Assembly: GCA_910587795.1 (NCBI GenBank)
Contig: CAJUNH010000002.1
Location: forward strand, 1-64,000
Length of the DNA: 64,000 nt
Reading direction: 5' to 3'
Source of the DNA: an uncultured Christensenellaceae bacterium
GTDB taxonomy: Bacteria; Bacillota; Clostridia; Christensenellales; CAG-314
Positions 33,542 through 42,674 of this stretch are shown piece by piece. How positions within the stretch are numbered: position 1 is the first letter of the stretch; every line of letters starts with the position of its first letter. Below the pieces are notes generated by a model that saw nothing but the letters and a program-made list of their open reading frames with translations, did not search any database and had not been told where the DNA came from. The position numbers were made by a program, and so were the translations under genes.

Positions 33542-35155
33542 TTAACCTTGTTGTAAAATTGCAAAAGACTGTTTCGGCATAATAAGCTTACTGCCTTTAA
33601 GCGAGGGCGTTTTATCTACCGACAGCGTGCCAGCAAGTTTAAATTTTCCCCCGAGCGCCGATAAGTCGTACTCCAAAGTGTAATTGTGAGACACGTTCAT
33701 TACAACATACACTGCGTCTGCGCCCGTACCTTTTTTTACTATCGCAAGCAAGCCGTCTTCGCTTAAATAAACGCTTTCGCCGTAATTGCGGGCAATCTGC
33801 GGGAAAGAACGCCTTAAAGCGTTTGCACGCGTTATGTAATTGATGATAGACGATTTGTCTTTAAGATTTTCCGCAACCGTTCCCAGCGGATATTTTACCG
33901 AAAAGCTTGCGCTTGACGAAGCGGGAGCGGGTTTACACGTATAGTTATCTCCCCACGGGAGAGGCTGACGTCTGTTTTCGTCGATAATCTTATCTCCGGA
34001 ATTAGCATATACGTTCATTCCTATTTCGTCGCCGTAATACCAAAACGTAGTTCCGTAACACATCGTCATAAGACCGTAACCCATTTTGACGTTGTTTACG
34101 TCGCTTCCGCCTTGCAGTATGCCCCAAGCTCTTGCCGTATCGTGGTTGGCAATAAACATCGCGGGTATACCGCCTGCAACGTTTTCCTTATTTGTCTTGT
34201 CGATGTTTTCCAAATAAAACGCTTTTTCCAAACGGACTGCATAAGACAGCGTACCGTTGCCCGTAAATCCGTGTTGGAATGCAAAAAAGCTGTCTACGCC
34301 GGACTCGTGATAAGTTTTATTTTCTTCCACGTTGCCCCAGGCACCTTCGCCGACAATGTAACAATCGGGCTTAATAGATTTTGCGGTGTCGTTAATCCAA
34401 GTTAAAATTGCCTTGTTGTTTTGGTTATTGCCGGTAAAGTAACTTGTAACAGCGTCCAACCTAAAACCGTCTACGTTGCGGTCAATCAGCCAAAACCGCA
34501 TTATTTCTTTTAATTCTGCGGCAAGATATCCGTTCGGTTCGTCCAATACGTTTTGCAAATTAAGGTCGGGCATTCCGCCGCCGAACTGACATTCGTAAAT
34601 CCAGTCGCCGCTGTATACTTCCCAACCGGCGGGGATAACGGCGCTGCCGTCGCGCTTTTTAAGATTATAGTAGTTGTAATATTGATCGTCTTTTTTGTTA
34701 CGTACGCGCGCGCCGTAACATTTTTCCAGCCACGGGTTTGCCTTTGCCGTGTGATTAATTACAAGGTCCAGCAAAACGGTCATTCCGCGTTTGTGACATT
34801 CGCTTACAAGGTTATCGTAATCTTCTATCGTACCGAAAGATTTATCTACCGATTTGTAATCCAATACGTCGTACTTGTGATAAGTGGGCGAACTGTGTAT
34901 GGGAGTAAGCCAAACGCCCTCGAAATTCATATCCGCAATATAATCCAGTTTTGCGGTTATACCGTTAAAGTCGCCTATGCCGTCGCCGTTGGAATCGGCA
35001 AAGGAATAGGGAAATATCTGGTAATAAGTGCGCATTTTATCGGTCGTTTCGCCGAAGTCCGTCATTACCTTTTCGCCGCAGGAACACAGCGCAGTAAGGC
35101 TTAACGCTAATATCAGCGCGACAACCGCTATTTTAACAAATTTGTTTTTTGTCAT
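33542..35155 (-). CDS. Surface alpha-amylase (GH13 lipoprotein)
   Basis: A 537-residue GH13 enzyme with a lipoprotein signal peptide (LCSC, Cys26). Conserved regions: DLVINH (130-135), GFRLDAV (nucleophile Asp234), VGEGAW (Glu270) and FIANHD (Asp339), with MPDLNLQN near 195-202. The opening YYQIFPYSFADSNGDGIGD is typical of oligosaccharide-active GH13 enzymes (amylase, alpha-glucosidase, cyclomaltodextrinase-like). A compact C-terminal beta domain ends the protein. Being outside, it should shorten starch or dextrins before import. The next gene, the ABC ATPase, begins right at its stop codon, and the MalG-like gene ends four bases ahead, so it is within a tight operon. Confidence 0.92.
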   Translation of the reverse strand: MTKNKFVKIAVVALILALSLTALCSCGEKVMTDFGETTDKMRTYYQIFPYSFADSNGDGIGDFNGITAKLDYIADMNFEGVWLTPIHSSPTYHKYDVLDYKSVDKSFGTIEDYDNLVSECHKRGMTVLLDLVINHTAKANPWLEKCYGARVRNKKDDQYYNYYNLKKRDGSAVIPAGWEVYSGDWIYECQFGGGMPDLNLQNVLDEPNGYLAAELKEIMRFWLIDRNVDGFRLDAVTSYFTGNNQNNKAILTWINDTAKSIKPDCYIVGEGAWGNVEENKTYHESGVDSFFAFQHGFTGNGTLSYAVRLEKAFYLENIDKTNKENVAGGIPAMFIANHDTARAWGILQGGSDVNNVKMGYGLMTMCYGTTFWYYGDEIGMNVYANSGDKIIDENRRQPLPWGDNYTCKPAPASSSASFSVKYPLGTVAENLKDKSSIINYITRANALRRSFPQIARNYGESVYLSEDGLLAIVKKGTGADAVYVVMNVSHNYTLEYDLSALGGKFKLAGTLSVDKTPSLKGSKLIMPKQSFAILQQG

Positions 35156-35159
35156 AATG

Positions 35160-36038
35160 TTAACCCTTTACGGAACCTCCCGTAACGCCTTCTACGTAAA
35201 ACCGCTGCATCACAAAGAACATAATAATCGGCAGAATCGACACTACGACGCCGCCCGCGCAAAATCGGGTAAAATTGTCGGACATCTTTACGTCGCTGTC
35301 TATCATCTGGAATAAACCGATAGCAACAGTCTTAAATTCCGAACCGCCGCGTCCTACGATGTAGTTTGCCATCATATAGTCGCCCCACGGCGCAACAAAC
35401 GCGCCCAAAAGTGTTTGGATAATAATGGGTTTAGACAACGGCAAAATAATAGAGAAAAATATTTTACTGCGCGACGCGCCGTCTATCATTGCCGCTTCGT
35501 CCAGCGACTTGGATATAGTGTCGAAAAATCCCTTAGATACGTAGTAGCCCATCATAGATCCGGATACGTACACCAGCATAAGCCCTACAATGGACAGGTT
35601 TGTACCGATAAGCCCCATTGCGTTAAGTATGTAGTAAATGCAAATCATTCCCAAAAATCCGGGGAACATTCCCAAAATCAGCATAAACTTCATTAAAGGC
35701 TGTCTGCCGCTAAAACGCATACGGGATAACGCATAAGCCGTAAGCAGCGTTATTAAAGTATTGATAACGGACACAACTATTGCAATCAACAGTGTATTTA
35801 CATACCAGTTTATAAACTGCGATTTCGGGTCGGTAAACAGCCATTCGTAATTTTTAAACGACCATTCCTTGGGAAACAGATACGAAACGATTGCGGTGCT
35901 TTCGCCCCTTAAAGAGGTAACTATGAGATAGAAAAACGGAAACACCCATACTATGCTTATTACCGTAAGCAGTACGTATATAAACGAGTCTATAACTATG
36001 TTTTTAGGACTCTTTTTTGCTGTCTTAAAATATCTCAT
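35160..36038 (-). CDS. Maltodextrin ABC permease, MalG type
   Basis: A 292-residue inner-membrane permease with six transmembrane helices. The cytoplasmic EAA loop reads SLDEAAMIDGASRSKIF followed by ILPLSKP, where the ATPase docks, and the C-terminus ends in the short FYVEGVTGGSVKG tail characteristic of MalG-type proteins. It pairs with the MalF-type protein encoded immediately upstream; the two genes overlap by four bases. Together they form the channel for maltodextrins delivered by the lipoprotein at 37646-39139. Confidence 0.93.
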   Translation of the reverse strand: MRYFKTAKKSPKNIVIDSFIYVLLTVISIVWVFPFFYLIVTSLRGESTAIVSYLFPKEWSFKNYEWLFTDPKSQFINWYVNTLLIAIVVSVINTLITLLTAYALSRMRFSGRQPLMKFMLILGMFPGFLGMICIYYILNAMGLIGTNLSIVGLMLVYVSGSMMGYYVSKGFFDTISKSLDEAAMIDGASRSKIFFSIILPLSKPIIIQTLLGAFVAPWGDYMMANYIVGRGGSEFKTVAIGLFQMIDSDVKMSDNFTRFCAGGVVVSILPIIMFFVMQRFYVEGVTGGSVKG

Positions 36039-37558
36039 TGGAAATCCTCCTCGTTTTTAACCGATCCTATCCTCGAATAAACAAACAGCGAGAAGAACGC
36101 TACTACAATAAATATCAAAATACCTAATACGGACGCCATATCGTATTGCGAACTGTTTACCGTAAGCTTATACAGCCATGTTATCAGCAAGTCTACGTCG
36201 CCCGCCGACATTGCAAGTTTGGGATCCATCGTACCCGACTGTCCGCCCGTAAGCAGGAATATGATATTAAAGTTGTTGATATTGCCTACAAACGTGGTAA
36301 TAAGGGACGGCCCCAAAACAAACATCATATAAGGCAATGTGATTTTGCCGAACATCCTGACGGGATTTGCGCCGTCGATTTTTGCCGCCTCGTACAAGTC
36401 GTTGGGGATGTTCATCAAAATACCGGTACAGGTCAGCACGGTATAAGGCACGCCTATCCAAATATTTACCAAAATAATAACAATCTTTGCCAACTGAGTG
36501 GAATCGTTCAGCCATTTGACAGGCGCTACGCCTAGGTAGCCCATCAAAGTATTGATAATACCCTCGTTGCGGAACATTTTGGAAACCAACAACAGCGAAA
36601 TAAACTGCGGAACGGCAATAACCGTCACTAAGCAAGTACGCCAAAACTTTTTAAGTTTAATGCTTCTTTTGTTGATAATAAGCGCCAAAATCATACCCAA
36701 AAACAAATTGCTTAACGTTGCGATAATAGCCCATTCCAAAGTCCAACCGAGTAAGTGCCAGAACGTGTAACTCCATTTGCCTGCGTCCTGCGCGGTACCG
36801 CCCAAAGCCTGCCCCGTTAAAATAGACGCAAAGTTATCGAATCCTACCCAGGTAAACAAGTTTGCCGGCGGCAGCGTGTTACGGTTGTAGTTGGTAAAAG
36901 CTACCAGTATCATAAACAGCAGCGGTACAATGGTAAACACAGCCAACGTCAGCGACGGTAACGCAAGTATCGTTAAATGGAATTTGTGGTTTAAAAACTG
37001 CTGCGCGTCGTCTTTCATAGTTGCGGCTCGTTCCGCAATGGAATAACCCAACTGATTGCTGTACGCGTCTTTTATAGATTTAAGCATAACCACAGCCGTA
37101 AACAAAATAATTACGAGGGTAAGCATAGAATACAGCAATATTTCAAAAGAGTTATCGCCCTGCACTATTACAAAACCCATTTCGTCGCGTTCCTGCAATA
37201 CAGTGCCCAGCGTACCGAACTTGGCAAGATAAGTCGAACCGAAAAACACTATGTACAAAATAAAAATAATTTGATAAGCCAAATATACAATTCCCCTGGC
37301 TATTTGACGGTAGGCAAAACAGCCGAATCCCCAAACCAGCGCGGACATACGCGTTTTCCAGTTGCCGTAATGAATTGCGTCGATTACGCCCATAAACCAA
37401 GCGCCGATTCTTTTCATCAGCTTCCAAATTGCTTTTGGAATATTGCAAATAAATTTGCCTATTGCACGCGGAATATCTAAAATGAACGAACAAATTTTAT
37501 ACCAAATTTTCCGCCCGCGCGACATTGCCAAATATTCCAGCGATGATATTTGTCGCAT
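36035..37558 (-). CDS. Maltodextrin ABC permease, MalF type, with extended N-terminus
   Basis: A 507-residue permease, well above the 290-310 of typical Gram-positive partners. The core of six helices and the EAA loop (YEAAKIDGANPVRMFGKITLP region) lies in the C-terminal 310 residues. About 190 extra residues come first: a basic amphipathic stretch (residues 14-55) and two or three extra hydrophobic segments near 80-105 and 138-162. E. coli MalF also has additional N-terminal helices, so the layout is reminiscent of that branch. It overlaps the MalG-type gene by four bases. Confidence 0.92.
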   Translation of the reverse strand: MRQISSLEYLAMSRGRKIWYKICSFILDIPRAIGKFICNIPKAIWKLMKRIGAWFMGVIDAIHYGNWKTRMSALVWGFGCFAYRQIARGIVYLAYQIIFILYIVFFGSTYLAKFGTLGTVLQERDEMGFVIVQGDNSFEILLYSMLTLVIILFTAVVMLKSIKDAYSNQLGYSIAERAATMKDDAQQFLNHKFHLTILALPSLTLAVFTIVPLLFMILVAFTNYNRNTLPPANLFTWVGFDNFASILTGQALGGTAQDAGKWSYTFWHLLGWTLEWAIIATLSNLFLGMILALIINKRSIKLKKFWRTCLVTVIAVPQFISLLLVSKMFRNEGIINTLMGYLGVAPVKWLNDSTQLAKIVIILVNIWIGVPYTVLTCTGILMNIPNDLYEAAKIDGANPVRMFGKITLPYMMFVLGPSLITTFVGNINNFNIIFLLTGGQSGTMDPKLAMSAGDVDLLITWLYKLTVNSSQYDMASVLGILIFIVVAFFSLFVYSRIGSVKNEEDFQ

Positions 37559-37578
37559 ATTTCCTCCCTAAAAAAACA

Positions 37579-37629
37579 GCTAAACGTCCCTGTCTAGAAA
37601 CAGCTCTAAACAGGGCGTAAACGTTTAGC
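37579..37629. promoter_or_regulatory. Intercistronic hairpin containing a LacI-type palindrome
   Basis: GCTAAACG (37579-37586) pairs with CGTTTAGC (37622-37629), and inside it CCCTGT pairs with ACAGGG. The 3' part contains the palindrome TAAACGTTTA (37618-37627), which has the central CG and symmetry of LacI/CcpA-family operators. It may be an operator inside the operon, an RNA element between the binding-protein and permease genes, or both. Confidence 0.4.
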
Positions 37630-37645
37630 CTAAGTAATTTTTGTT

Positions 37646-39139
37646 TTATTGAGCCGCTTGTGAAATTTCCGTTTGCAAAGCAGCAAGGTAATCCATTATT
37701 TTGCCTCTCGATGCAAAATTTTCCAACTTGCCGGAGCTAAATTCTATATACAGATTGTTGCCGAACTTTTGTATGGGAGTCCAGTAGTTAGCGGGAACAG
37801 AGTCCTGAATACGGTAACCGAGACCGTTGCCTATTACCTGTCCGCGCAAATCCGCCTTAGAATAATTGTCGGGATATTTGCAAACGCGGTCGTATTGAGC
37901 GTTTAATGCAATCAAAGCCGAGTCAGCCGCAATTTTGGGATCCTTCAATGCTTCCAAGTTAGAGGGACCTGCACCCGTAGCTTCGTATCTTGCCAAAGAA
38001 GCTTCCTTGTCGGAAAGATACTGAGCAAGTTTGTGGAGTAATTCCAGATTTTCGCGGGATTGCTTAGCAAATTCGTTCTGCGGGTTAACGCCGATGTGCT
38101 TGTAGCCTGCAAAGTTTTTCATAGCAAACAGTTCGCCATCGTTCGTTTCCAAAGTGGGCAGTACAGTTGCGCCGTAATCGTCCCCCCAAGCTTCTTGCAG
38201 CTTCTTGGCTTTCCAAGTTCCGCAAACAGCGGCTGCAAGCGGAGTGTTCTTACCTTGCGCGTTATCGGGGTTTGTGTAAATATCGATATTGTCGTTTAAG
38301 GGGTTTTTGTCACCGTCACTGTACAAATAGTGAGAGTTTACCGTATTATCGGTATTAGAAACTGTAATAGTGTTTTTAAGGCACTCGTACGCGTCCATAC
38401 CAACTGTGTAATCGCCTTTTTTATTATCGGTTACGCCTTCGGGTAACGTAAAACCGAACCAGCAGTCTGCCGAGCTTTGCTTACCTGCCTCGTCGTACTT
38501 AACTTCGTAATCGCCGCCTACTGCAAAGAATACGCCGGAAACGTACCAGCTGTCGCCCAATGCCCAGGTAACTTTACCTTTAGCCCAGTCGCCGCCCTTT
38601 TCGTCAAGAGCCGCATACAAATCACGGAAAGTATAGCCTTCCTTTAACGTGTCGTTCGTGCTATCCCATACAGCCGTTCCGCGGAAAGCAGACTTGTTGT
38701 AATACATATAGTATCCGTTATCCGCTTGGCAGGGATAAGCGTAAGACTTGTCGCCGATAAACGTTGCGTCAAACGCAGCTTGCGAGTTATGTTCCTCAGA
38801 CCAAGTAAGGTTATCGCCTATAACGGGAGATAACGAAGCAAGGTTTACCAGGTTAGCCATTTGGTCGTTAGAAAACGTGTAAACGGCTGCACCCGTGCTG
38901 GGGTCTACGTTCATTGCCGCATACGCGCCGACGTCGCCCGATCCTGCAAACTGTACTTTGTATCCCTCAAACTGTTCGGGATATTGATCCATAAATTTTT
39001 GTACCCATTCCAAATAAACGTCTTCGTGGTCGCCGGGACCCCAAATCAGCAAGGTCTTAGTATTATCACAAGCGGCAAGAGTTACCACGCTTGCAACAAC
39101 AAGCATAAGGACAAGTACAAAACATAATATTTTTTTCAT
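37646..39139 (-). CDS. Maltodextrin-type solute-binding lipoprotein
   Basis: A 497-residue lipoprotein (lipobox LAAC, Cys24) of the family 1 extracellular solute-binding proteins. The N-terminal LLIWGPGDHEDVYLEWVQKF and the later PCQADNGYYMYYNKSAF segment are typical of MalE-like proteins, as is the length. It should catch maltodextrins released by the surface amylase and pullulanase and present them to the permeases encoded downstream. It is separated from them by a hairpin at 37579-37629, a common arrangement that lets the binding protein be made in excess. Confidence 0.92.
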   Translation of the reverse strand: MKKILCFVLVLMLVVASVVTLAACDNTKTLLIWGPGDHEDVYLEWVQKFMDQYPEQFEGYKVQFAGSGDVGAYAAMNVDPSTGAAVYTFSNDQMANLVNLASLSPVIGDNLTWSEEHNSQAAFDATFIGDKSYAYPCQADNGYYMYYNKSAFRGTAVWDSTNDTLKEGYTFRDLYAALDEKGGDWAKGKVTWALGDSWYVSGVFFAVGGDYEVKYDEAGKQSSADCWFGFTLPEGVTDNKKGDYTVGMDAYECLKNTITVSNTDNTVNSHYLYSDGDKNPLNDNIDIYTNPDNAQGKNTPLAAAVCGTWKAKKLQEAWGDDYGATVLPTLETNDGELFAMKNFAGYKHIGVNPQNEFAKQSRENLELLHKLAQYLSDKEASLARYEATGAGPSNLEALKDPKIAADSALIALNAQYDRVCKYPDNYSKADLRGQVIGNGLGYRIQDSVPANYWTPIQKFGNNLYIEFSSGKLENFASRGKIMDYLAALQTEISQAAQ

Positions 39140-39189
39140 TATATTTCTCCTAATTTTTTGCTTATAATTTTATTATCTTTATTAATTAA

Positions 39190-39223
39190 CACTGTCATAG
39201 CGGACGTATCCGCTACGACAGTG
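39190..39223. other. Intercistronic hairpin downstream of the starch-binding lipoprotein gene
   Basis: CACTGTC and GACAGTG plus inner TAGCGGA and TCCGCTA form a nearly perfect 15-pair stem. On the operon strand no T run follows, so it probably stabilises or processes the mRNA; partial termination is possible. Confidence 0.6.
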
Positions 39224-39289
39224 AAAAATAATCTTTCGATTCTATTCGTTTGCCCTATTTTACAGCAAAGAAATTTAATATATTTTTAA

Positions 39290-41098
39290 TTATGCCGCGG
39301 GCTTAACCGTGGGAGCAACCAAAGTTAAACCGGAGAACAACACAACCGTAGCGCCGTCTTTTGCGGGAACAGTTACTTTCGCGTTTTGTCCGTCATATTC
39401 GGGGGCGTTACCTACAAGTTTATTTTCCCACAGATTCGTCGCGCCGGGTTTGCATACAAGAACTGCGAATTCGTGTTCTTTTGCAGTAACTACCAACGTA
39501 ATAGTAAATTCCGTATTATCTTTATTTGCAGTCATCTTAGCAGGCGTCCAAGTATTTAAAGTTCCCGCTATATAAACTTCCCAGTCTGTGAGAGCTTCGC
39601 TGAACGTAACTTTAAACGTTACTTTAACGCTCGGGATAACCGTCAACTCGGGAGCGGTCTGAGCTTCCTCAAACAATTGTACCGTGCTGTCTTTCATTCC
39701 GCCGTCAACAGTAAACTTATGGTTTCCGTTTTGATTAATCTTAACGCCGTTATCGTAAACCTCTTGCGCGCTTGCCACTTTGTAGTCGGCATGAACGGCT
39801 ATAATGTTAGCCTCGTATTGGCCGGGAAGAACGGAAAGGGTAATGCTTGCGCTCTTGCGGTCTTCCGCAATAGTCATCTTAGCCTTGCCTGCTTCAAAAG
39901 ACGCATTCCAATCGTTTACGGTACCGAAAATATACATTTCCGCCGTTTCGGGCAATGCGGTTGTAAAATTAACAACCAACGTCTTTTGGGGAAGCTTAGC
40001 TTGATATTTGTACGTAAAGATATTGTTGGGAGTTTCGCCTTCTTTGCCTTCTACAAGTTCTACCTGAGCAAGGTTAAGACCTGTCTTAACTTCTTCGCGG
40101 TCAGCGTTTGTTTCGCTGATGGTACCAGCCATATCGATATAAGATCCGTCGTCGGATTTCATAATAGACATCTTGATATTGCCGCCGTCTTCCGCGCCGA
40201 TTTCGATATAAGCGCGCATTACGCTTTCTTCATCGCCGACGCCTTCGGGGAATTCGGGGTCGGCAATGTTCCAATCCCAAATGCCGAGTTCCTTTGCGTC
40301 ATCGCCTTCGCCTTCCGTTGTAACGGCAAGAGATTTATCTTTAACTACAAGGATTTTGTAATCGTAATCCGTGCAGAGGATATCTTCCAGCGTCAACGTA
40401 TAAACGGTTCTGTCTTCGTTAGCCACAGCCTTACCTTTTGCAGCGTCCCAACCTGCAAAACCGCCCATAAAGTAAACTTCTGCGGTTTCGGGAAGAGCTT
40501 CGCTGAACGTTACTCTCAATTCAACTTTGTCTGCGGTTTCGGGCGCGCCTATTGCCGCAGAGAATTTATGAGTGCCGAGGTCGATTTTTGTTGCGCCTTC
40601 GGTATATGTAAACGTAGCGTTTGTGCCGTATTCGAACGTTGCGCATAAATCCGACTTTTTGTTCCAGTCGATACCGCATTTATCAGCGGGCAAACCGCTC
40701 TTGCTGTTGTAACCGAGAGTAAGAGAATATTCCGTAGCTTGCTCTTTAGTTGCGTCGTAAGCGATTTGAATGTAGTAAAGCTTTGTGCCTTCTACGTTTT
40801 TAAATTCGGGAACTTCTTCGCCGTGTTCAGCCCAACCGGTTAAACCGCCCGCATAAAATACGCTGGCATATTCCGGCAATGCAACGGAGTCGTCAGCCAT
40901 TGTAAAGTAAATAGTAACTTTACCGTCCGCAACGGGAACGTCCGCGTCTCCTCCGGGTTTATAGTTGGGGTCTTTATCTCCGCACTTTGTGCATTCGCCG
41001 TTTACGAAATCGTGATCGCAGTTATTACATGCGATTAACGCAAACGCGCTGAAACAAAGAACGAGAGCAAGTAATATTGCTAATAATCTTTTTTTCAT
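39290..41098 (-). CDS. Multidomain starch-binding-like lipoprotein
   Basis: A 602-residue lipoprotein (lipobox LIAC, Cys24). A small Cys-rich piece follows the anchor (CDHDFVNGECTKCG). Four divergent repeats then cover about 60-180, 192-320, 372-478 and 492-595. Each has the shape hydrophobic strand, ALPETAExYFMGGFxGW or equivalent, NxDxTxYTxTL, as in CBM20/CBM48-like starch-binding domains with a conserved Trp. It carries no catalytic domain. First gene of the starch operon, it most likely holds starch granules or dextrins at the surface for the amylase and pullulanase, similar in purpose to Sus or Amy binding proteins. The ATG at 41098 follows AGGAGG; a longer frame upstream lacks such a site. 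Confidence 0.82.
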   Translation of the reverse strand: MKKRLLAILLALVLCFSAFALIACNNCDHDFVNGECTKCGDKDPNYKPGGDADVPVADGKVTIYFTMADDSVALPEYASVFYAGGLTGWAEHGEEVPEFKNVEGTKLYYIQIAYDATKEQATEYSLTLGYNSKSGLPADKCGIDWNKKSDLCATFEYGTNATFTYTEGATKIDLGTHKFSAAIGAPETADKVELRVTFSEALPETAEVYFMGGFAGWDAAKGKAVANEDRTVYTLTLEDILCTDYDYKILVVKDKSLAVTTEGEGDDAKELGIWDWNIADPEFPEGVGDEESVMRAYIEIGAEDGGNIKMSIMKSDDGSYIDMAGTISETNADREEVKTGLNLAQVELVEGKEGETPNNIFTYKYQAKLPQKTLVVNFTTALPETAEMYIFGTVNDWNASFEAGKAKMTIAEDRKSASITLSVLPGQYEANIIAVHADYKVASAQEVYDNGVKINQNGNHKFTVDGGMKDSTVQLFEEAQTAPELTVIPSVKVTFKVTFSEALTDWEVYIAGTLNTWTPAKMTANKDNTEFTITLVVTAKEHEFAVLVCKPGATNLWENKLVGNAPEYDGQNAKVTVPAKDGATVVLFSGLTLVAPTVKPAA

Positions 41099-41125
41099 TT
41101 TGTTTCCTCCTAAAATTTTGTCCAC

Positions 41126-41308
41126 AGCTTTGCTGTGTAAACCTAAATTAATTTCCCCTTGCCGCAAAAGCAAATATCAACCGTATTGTGATTACTATTG
41201 TTTTTTGTTAAAAAATGCGGCGCTTTCGTCCACAAAGTTATCGTTTGTATTTTCCGGTAGGGGTATATGTTTTCGTTCTTTCTAAAACGAAAACTGCCCA
41301 TGGGCAGT
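41126..41308 (-). promoter_or_regulatory. Structured 5' leader of the starch operon
   Basis: Three inverted repeats lie in the leader of about 400 bases: ACTGCCCATGGGCAGT (41293-41308, a perfect 16-base palindrome), GTTTTCGTT paired with AACGAAAAC (41269-41294), and CACAGCAAAGCTGTG (41126-41140), just ahead of the ribosome site. They could be operator or RNA elements. No known riboswitch was recognised. Confidence 0.45.
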
Positions 41309-41500
41309 CCACGGTATTATTTTACTTATATTATTTTCTAGTTATCCACACATTAACGGCATTTGCAAGCCCGTGCGCGGCAGCTATACTTAAACGCAAC
41401 AAGGTATTTCGCCGATATTAATTGCAATATATTATTTAAATATATTATATTGAAATTAAATACGCAAAATTAAATGCACGGCTAAGTCAATAGTTTCTTA

Positions 41501-41529
41501 ATTATATACTAACAGACAAAATCGTGCAA
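41501..41529 (-). promoter_or_regulatory. Probable promoter of the starch operon
   Basis: On the minus strand TTGCAC (41529-41524) and TATAAT (41506-41501) with a 17-base spacer. It lies about 400 bases before the first start codon (41098); the intervening leader is gene-free. Confidence 0.65.
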
Positions 41530-41589
41530 GATTTTTATTAAATAATGAAAAAATTAAGTTTAATTTTCTTTAATAAACATATTAAAAAC

Positions 41590-41621
41590 AAAAGTTTAGG
41601 TATAATTATACCTAAACTTTT
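41590..41621. terminator. Perfect-palindrome terminator
   Basis: A 32-base perfect palindrome: AAAAGTTTAGGTATAA mirrored by TTATACCTAAACTTTT. It lies 60 bases after the nucleotidyltransferase stop codon and should end that transcript. It could work in both directions. Confidence 0.8.
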
Positions 41622-41681
41622 GCTGAAAGCTACTGCTTAGTAAAATCAGCAGTTAACGCCGTAACCTCTTTAAGAAATCGT

Positions 41682-42527
41682 CTAATCCGGATATAAACCT
41701 TGCGCCCTAAAACGGGACAATGCTTTACGCACCTCCTCCAAATCGGCGCGGTGAGTAATACCGTACCACTTATCTTTGCTTTGATACGCTTGTACCTCGG
41801 CTTTGCCCCGATTGACGGCGGAAAAGATTACGGACGGTAAAGTAAATTCGTCGCTCTGCAAGTTTGCCGTATTCAAAAAGCCGTCAAACTCTGTTTGTAA
41901 GATATCGAACACGTCGCAGGTAAGACCCCAAATATTCATAGATACAGCCGTAGACGGACTGAATCGTTCGCCCGTGGACAAACTTACGCAATCCTGCGTT
42001 ATTTGGTACGTTTCTTTTATGCTAACCAATTTACCCTGCCGAATATCGCATACGCCGCGCGTTACCGAGCCGTTTGCACTTACGGTATTGCCCAGAAGAT
42101 AAGCTACCATAGAGTATTGCCCAGCCTGCGCCGAGGTAAGATGATTGTAAATATCCAAATATGCGTTTTTGCCGTAATAATCGTCGGCATTGATAACGGC
42201 AAACGGTTCCTTTACCGTATCCTTACAGCACAGCACCGCATGCGCCGTACCGAAAGGCTTTGTTCTGCCCTTCGGAAGAAGGGACGTATCCTGCAAAACA
42301 TACTCCGCTTTGACTTTATCCGCAATACGGTTGCCTACAAGACGTTTAAAGTCCTGCTCGATTTCCTTGCGGAGTATAAACACCACTTTATTAAAGCCCG
42401 CTTTAATTGCATCGTACACGGAAAAATCCAGCAGTCCCCTGCCGTCGTCCGTAACAGGCTGAGCTTGCTTTAAACCGCCGAACCGACTGCCCATGCCCGC
42501 AGCCATAACAACCAAGGTTATATTCAT
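41682..42527 (-). CDS. Sugar-phosphate nucleotidyltransferase-like protein
   Basis: A 281-residue protein of the nucleotidyltransferase fold. The nucleotide-binding loop AAGMGSRFGGLKQ (9-21) and the metal-binding FAVINADDYYGKNAY near residues 108-122 are clear. The partial conservation with glucose-1-phosphate thymidylyl/uridylyltransferases, and the absence of the extended hexapeptide repeats of GlgC or GlmU, suggest a small nucleotidyltransferase of unsettled sugar specificity. No glycan or glycogen operon surrounds it. Its position next to the starch locus permits, but does not prove, a link to glucose-1-phosphate metabolism. Confidence 0.8.
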   Translation of the reverse strand: MNITLVVMAAGMGSRFGGLKQAQPVTDDGRGLLDFSVYDAIKAGFNKVVFILRKEIEQDFKRLVGNRIADKVKAEYVLQDTSLLPKGRTKPFGTAHAVLCCKDTVKEPFAVINADDYYGKNAYLDIYNHLTSAQAGQYSMVAYLLGNTVSANGSVTRGVCDIRQGKLVSIKETYQITQDCVSLSTGERFSPSTAVSMNIWGLTCDVFDILQTEFDGFLNTANLQSDEFTLPSVIFSAVNRGKAEVQAYQSKDKWYGITHRADLEEVRKALSRFRAQGLYPD

Positions 42528-42674
42528 AACTTACACTCCGCTTAAACCGTTTAATAAATTTAAATTTTATATAGAATATTCGCTTTGTTAAAAAACAGTG
42601 AAAAGAAAAGAGCTGCGGTGACATTTAGACATCCCAACTCTCCGCCGTGCGCTTCTGCCGACCTACCGCTGCGG

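Noticed and set aside
39677..40648. A 323-codon open frame on the plus strand
   Set aside because: It is antisense to the starch-binding lipoprotein gene, with no start signals and no recognisable motif.
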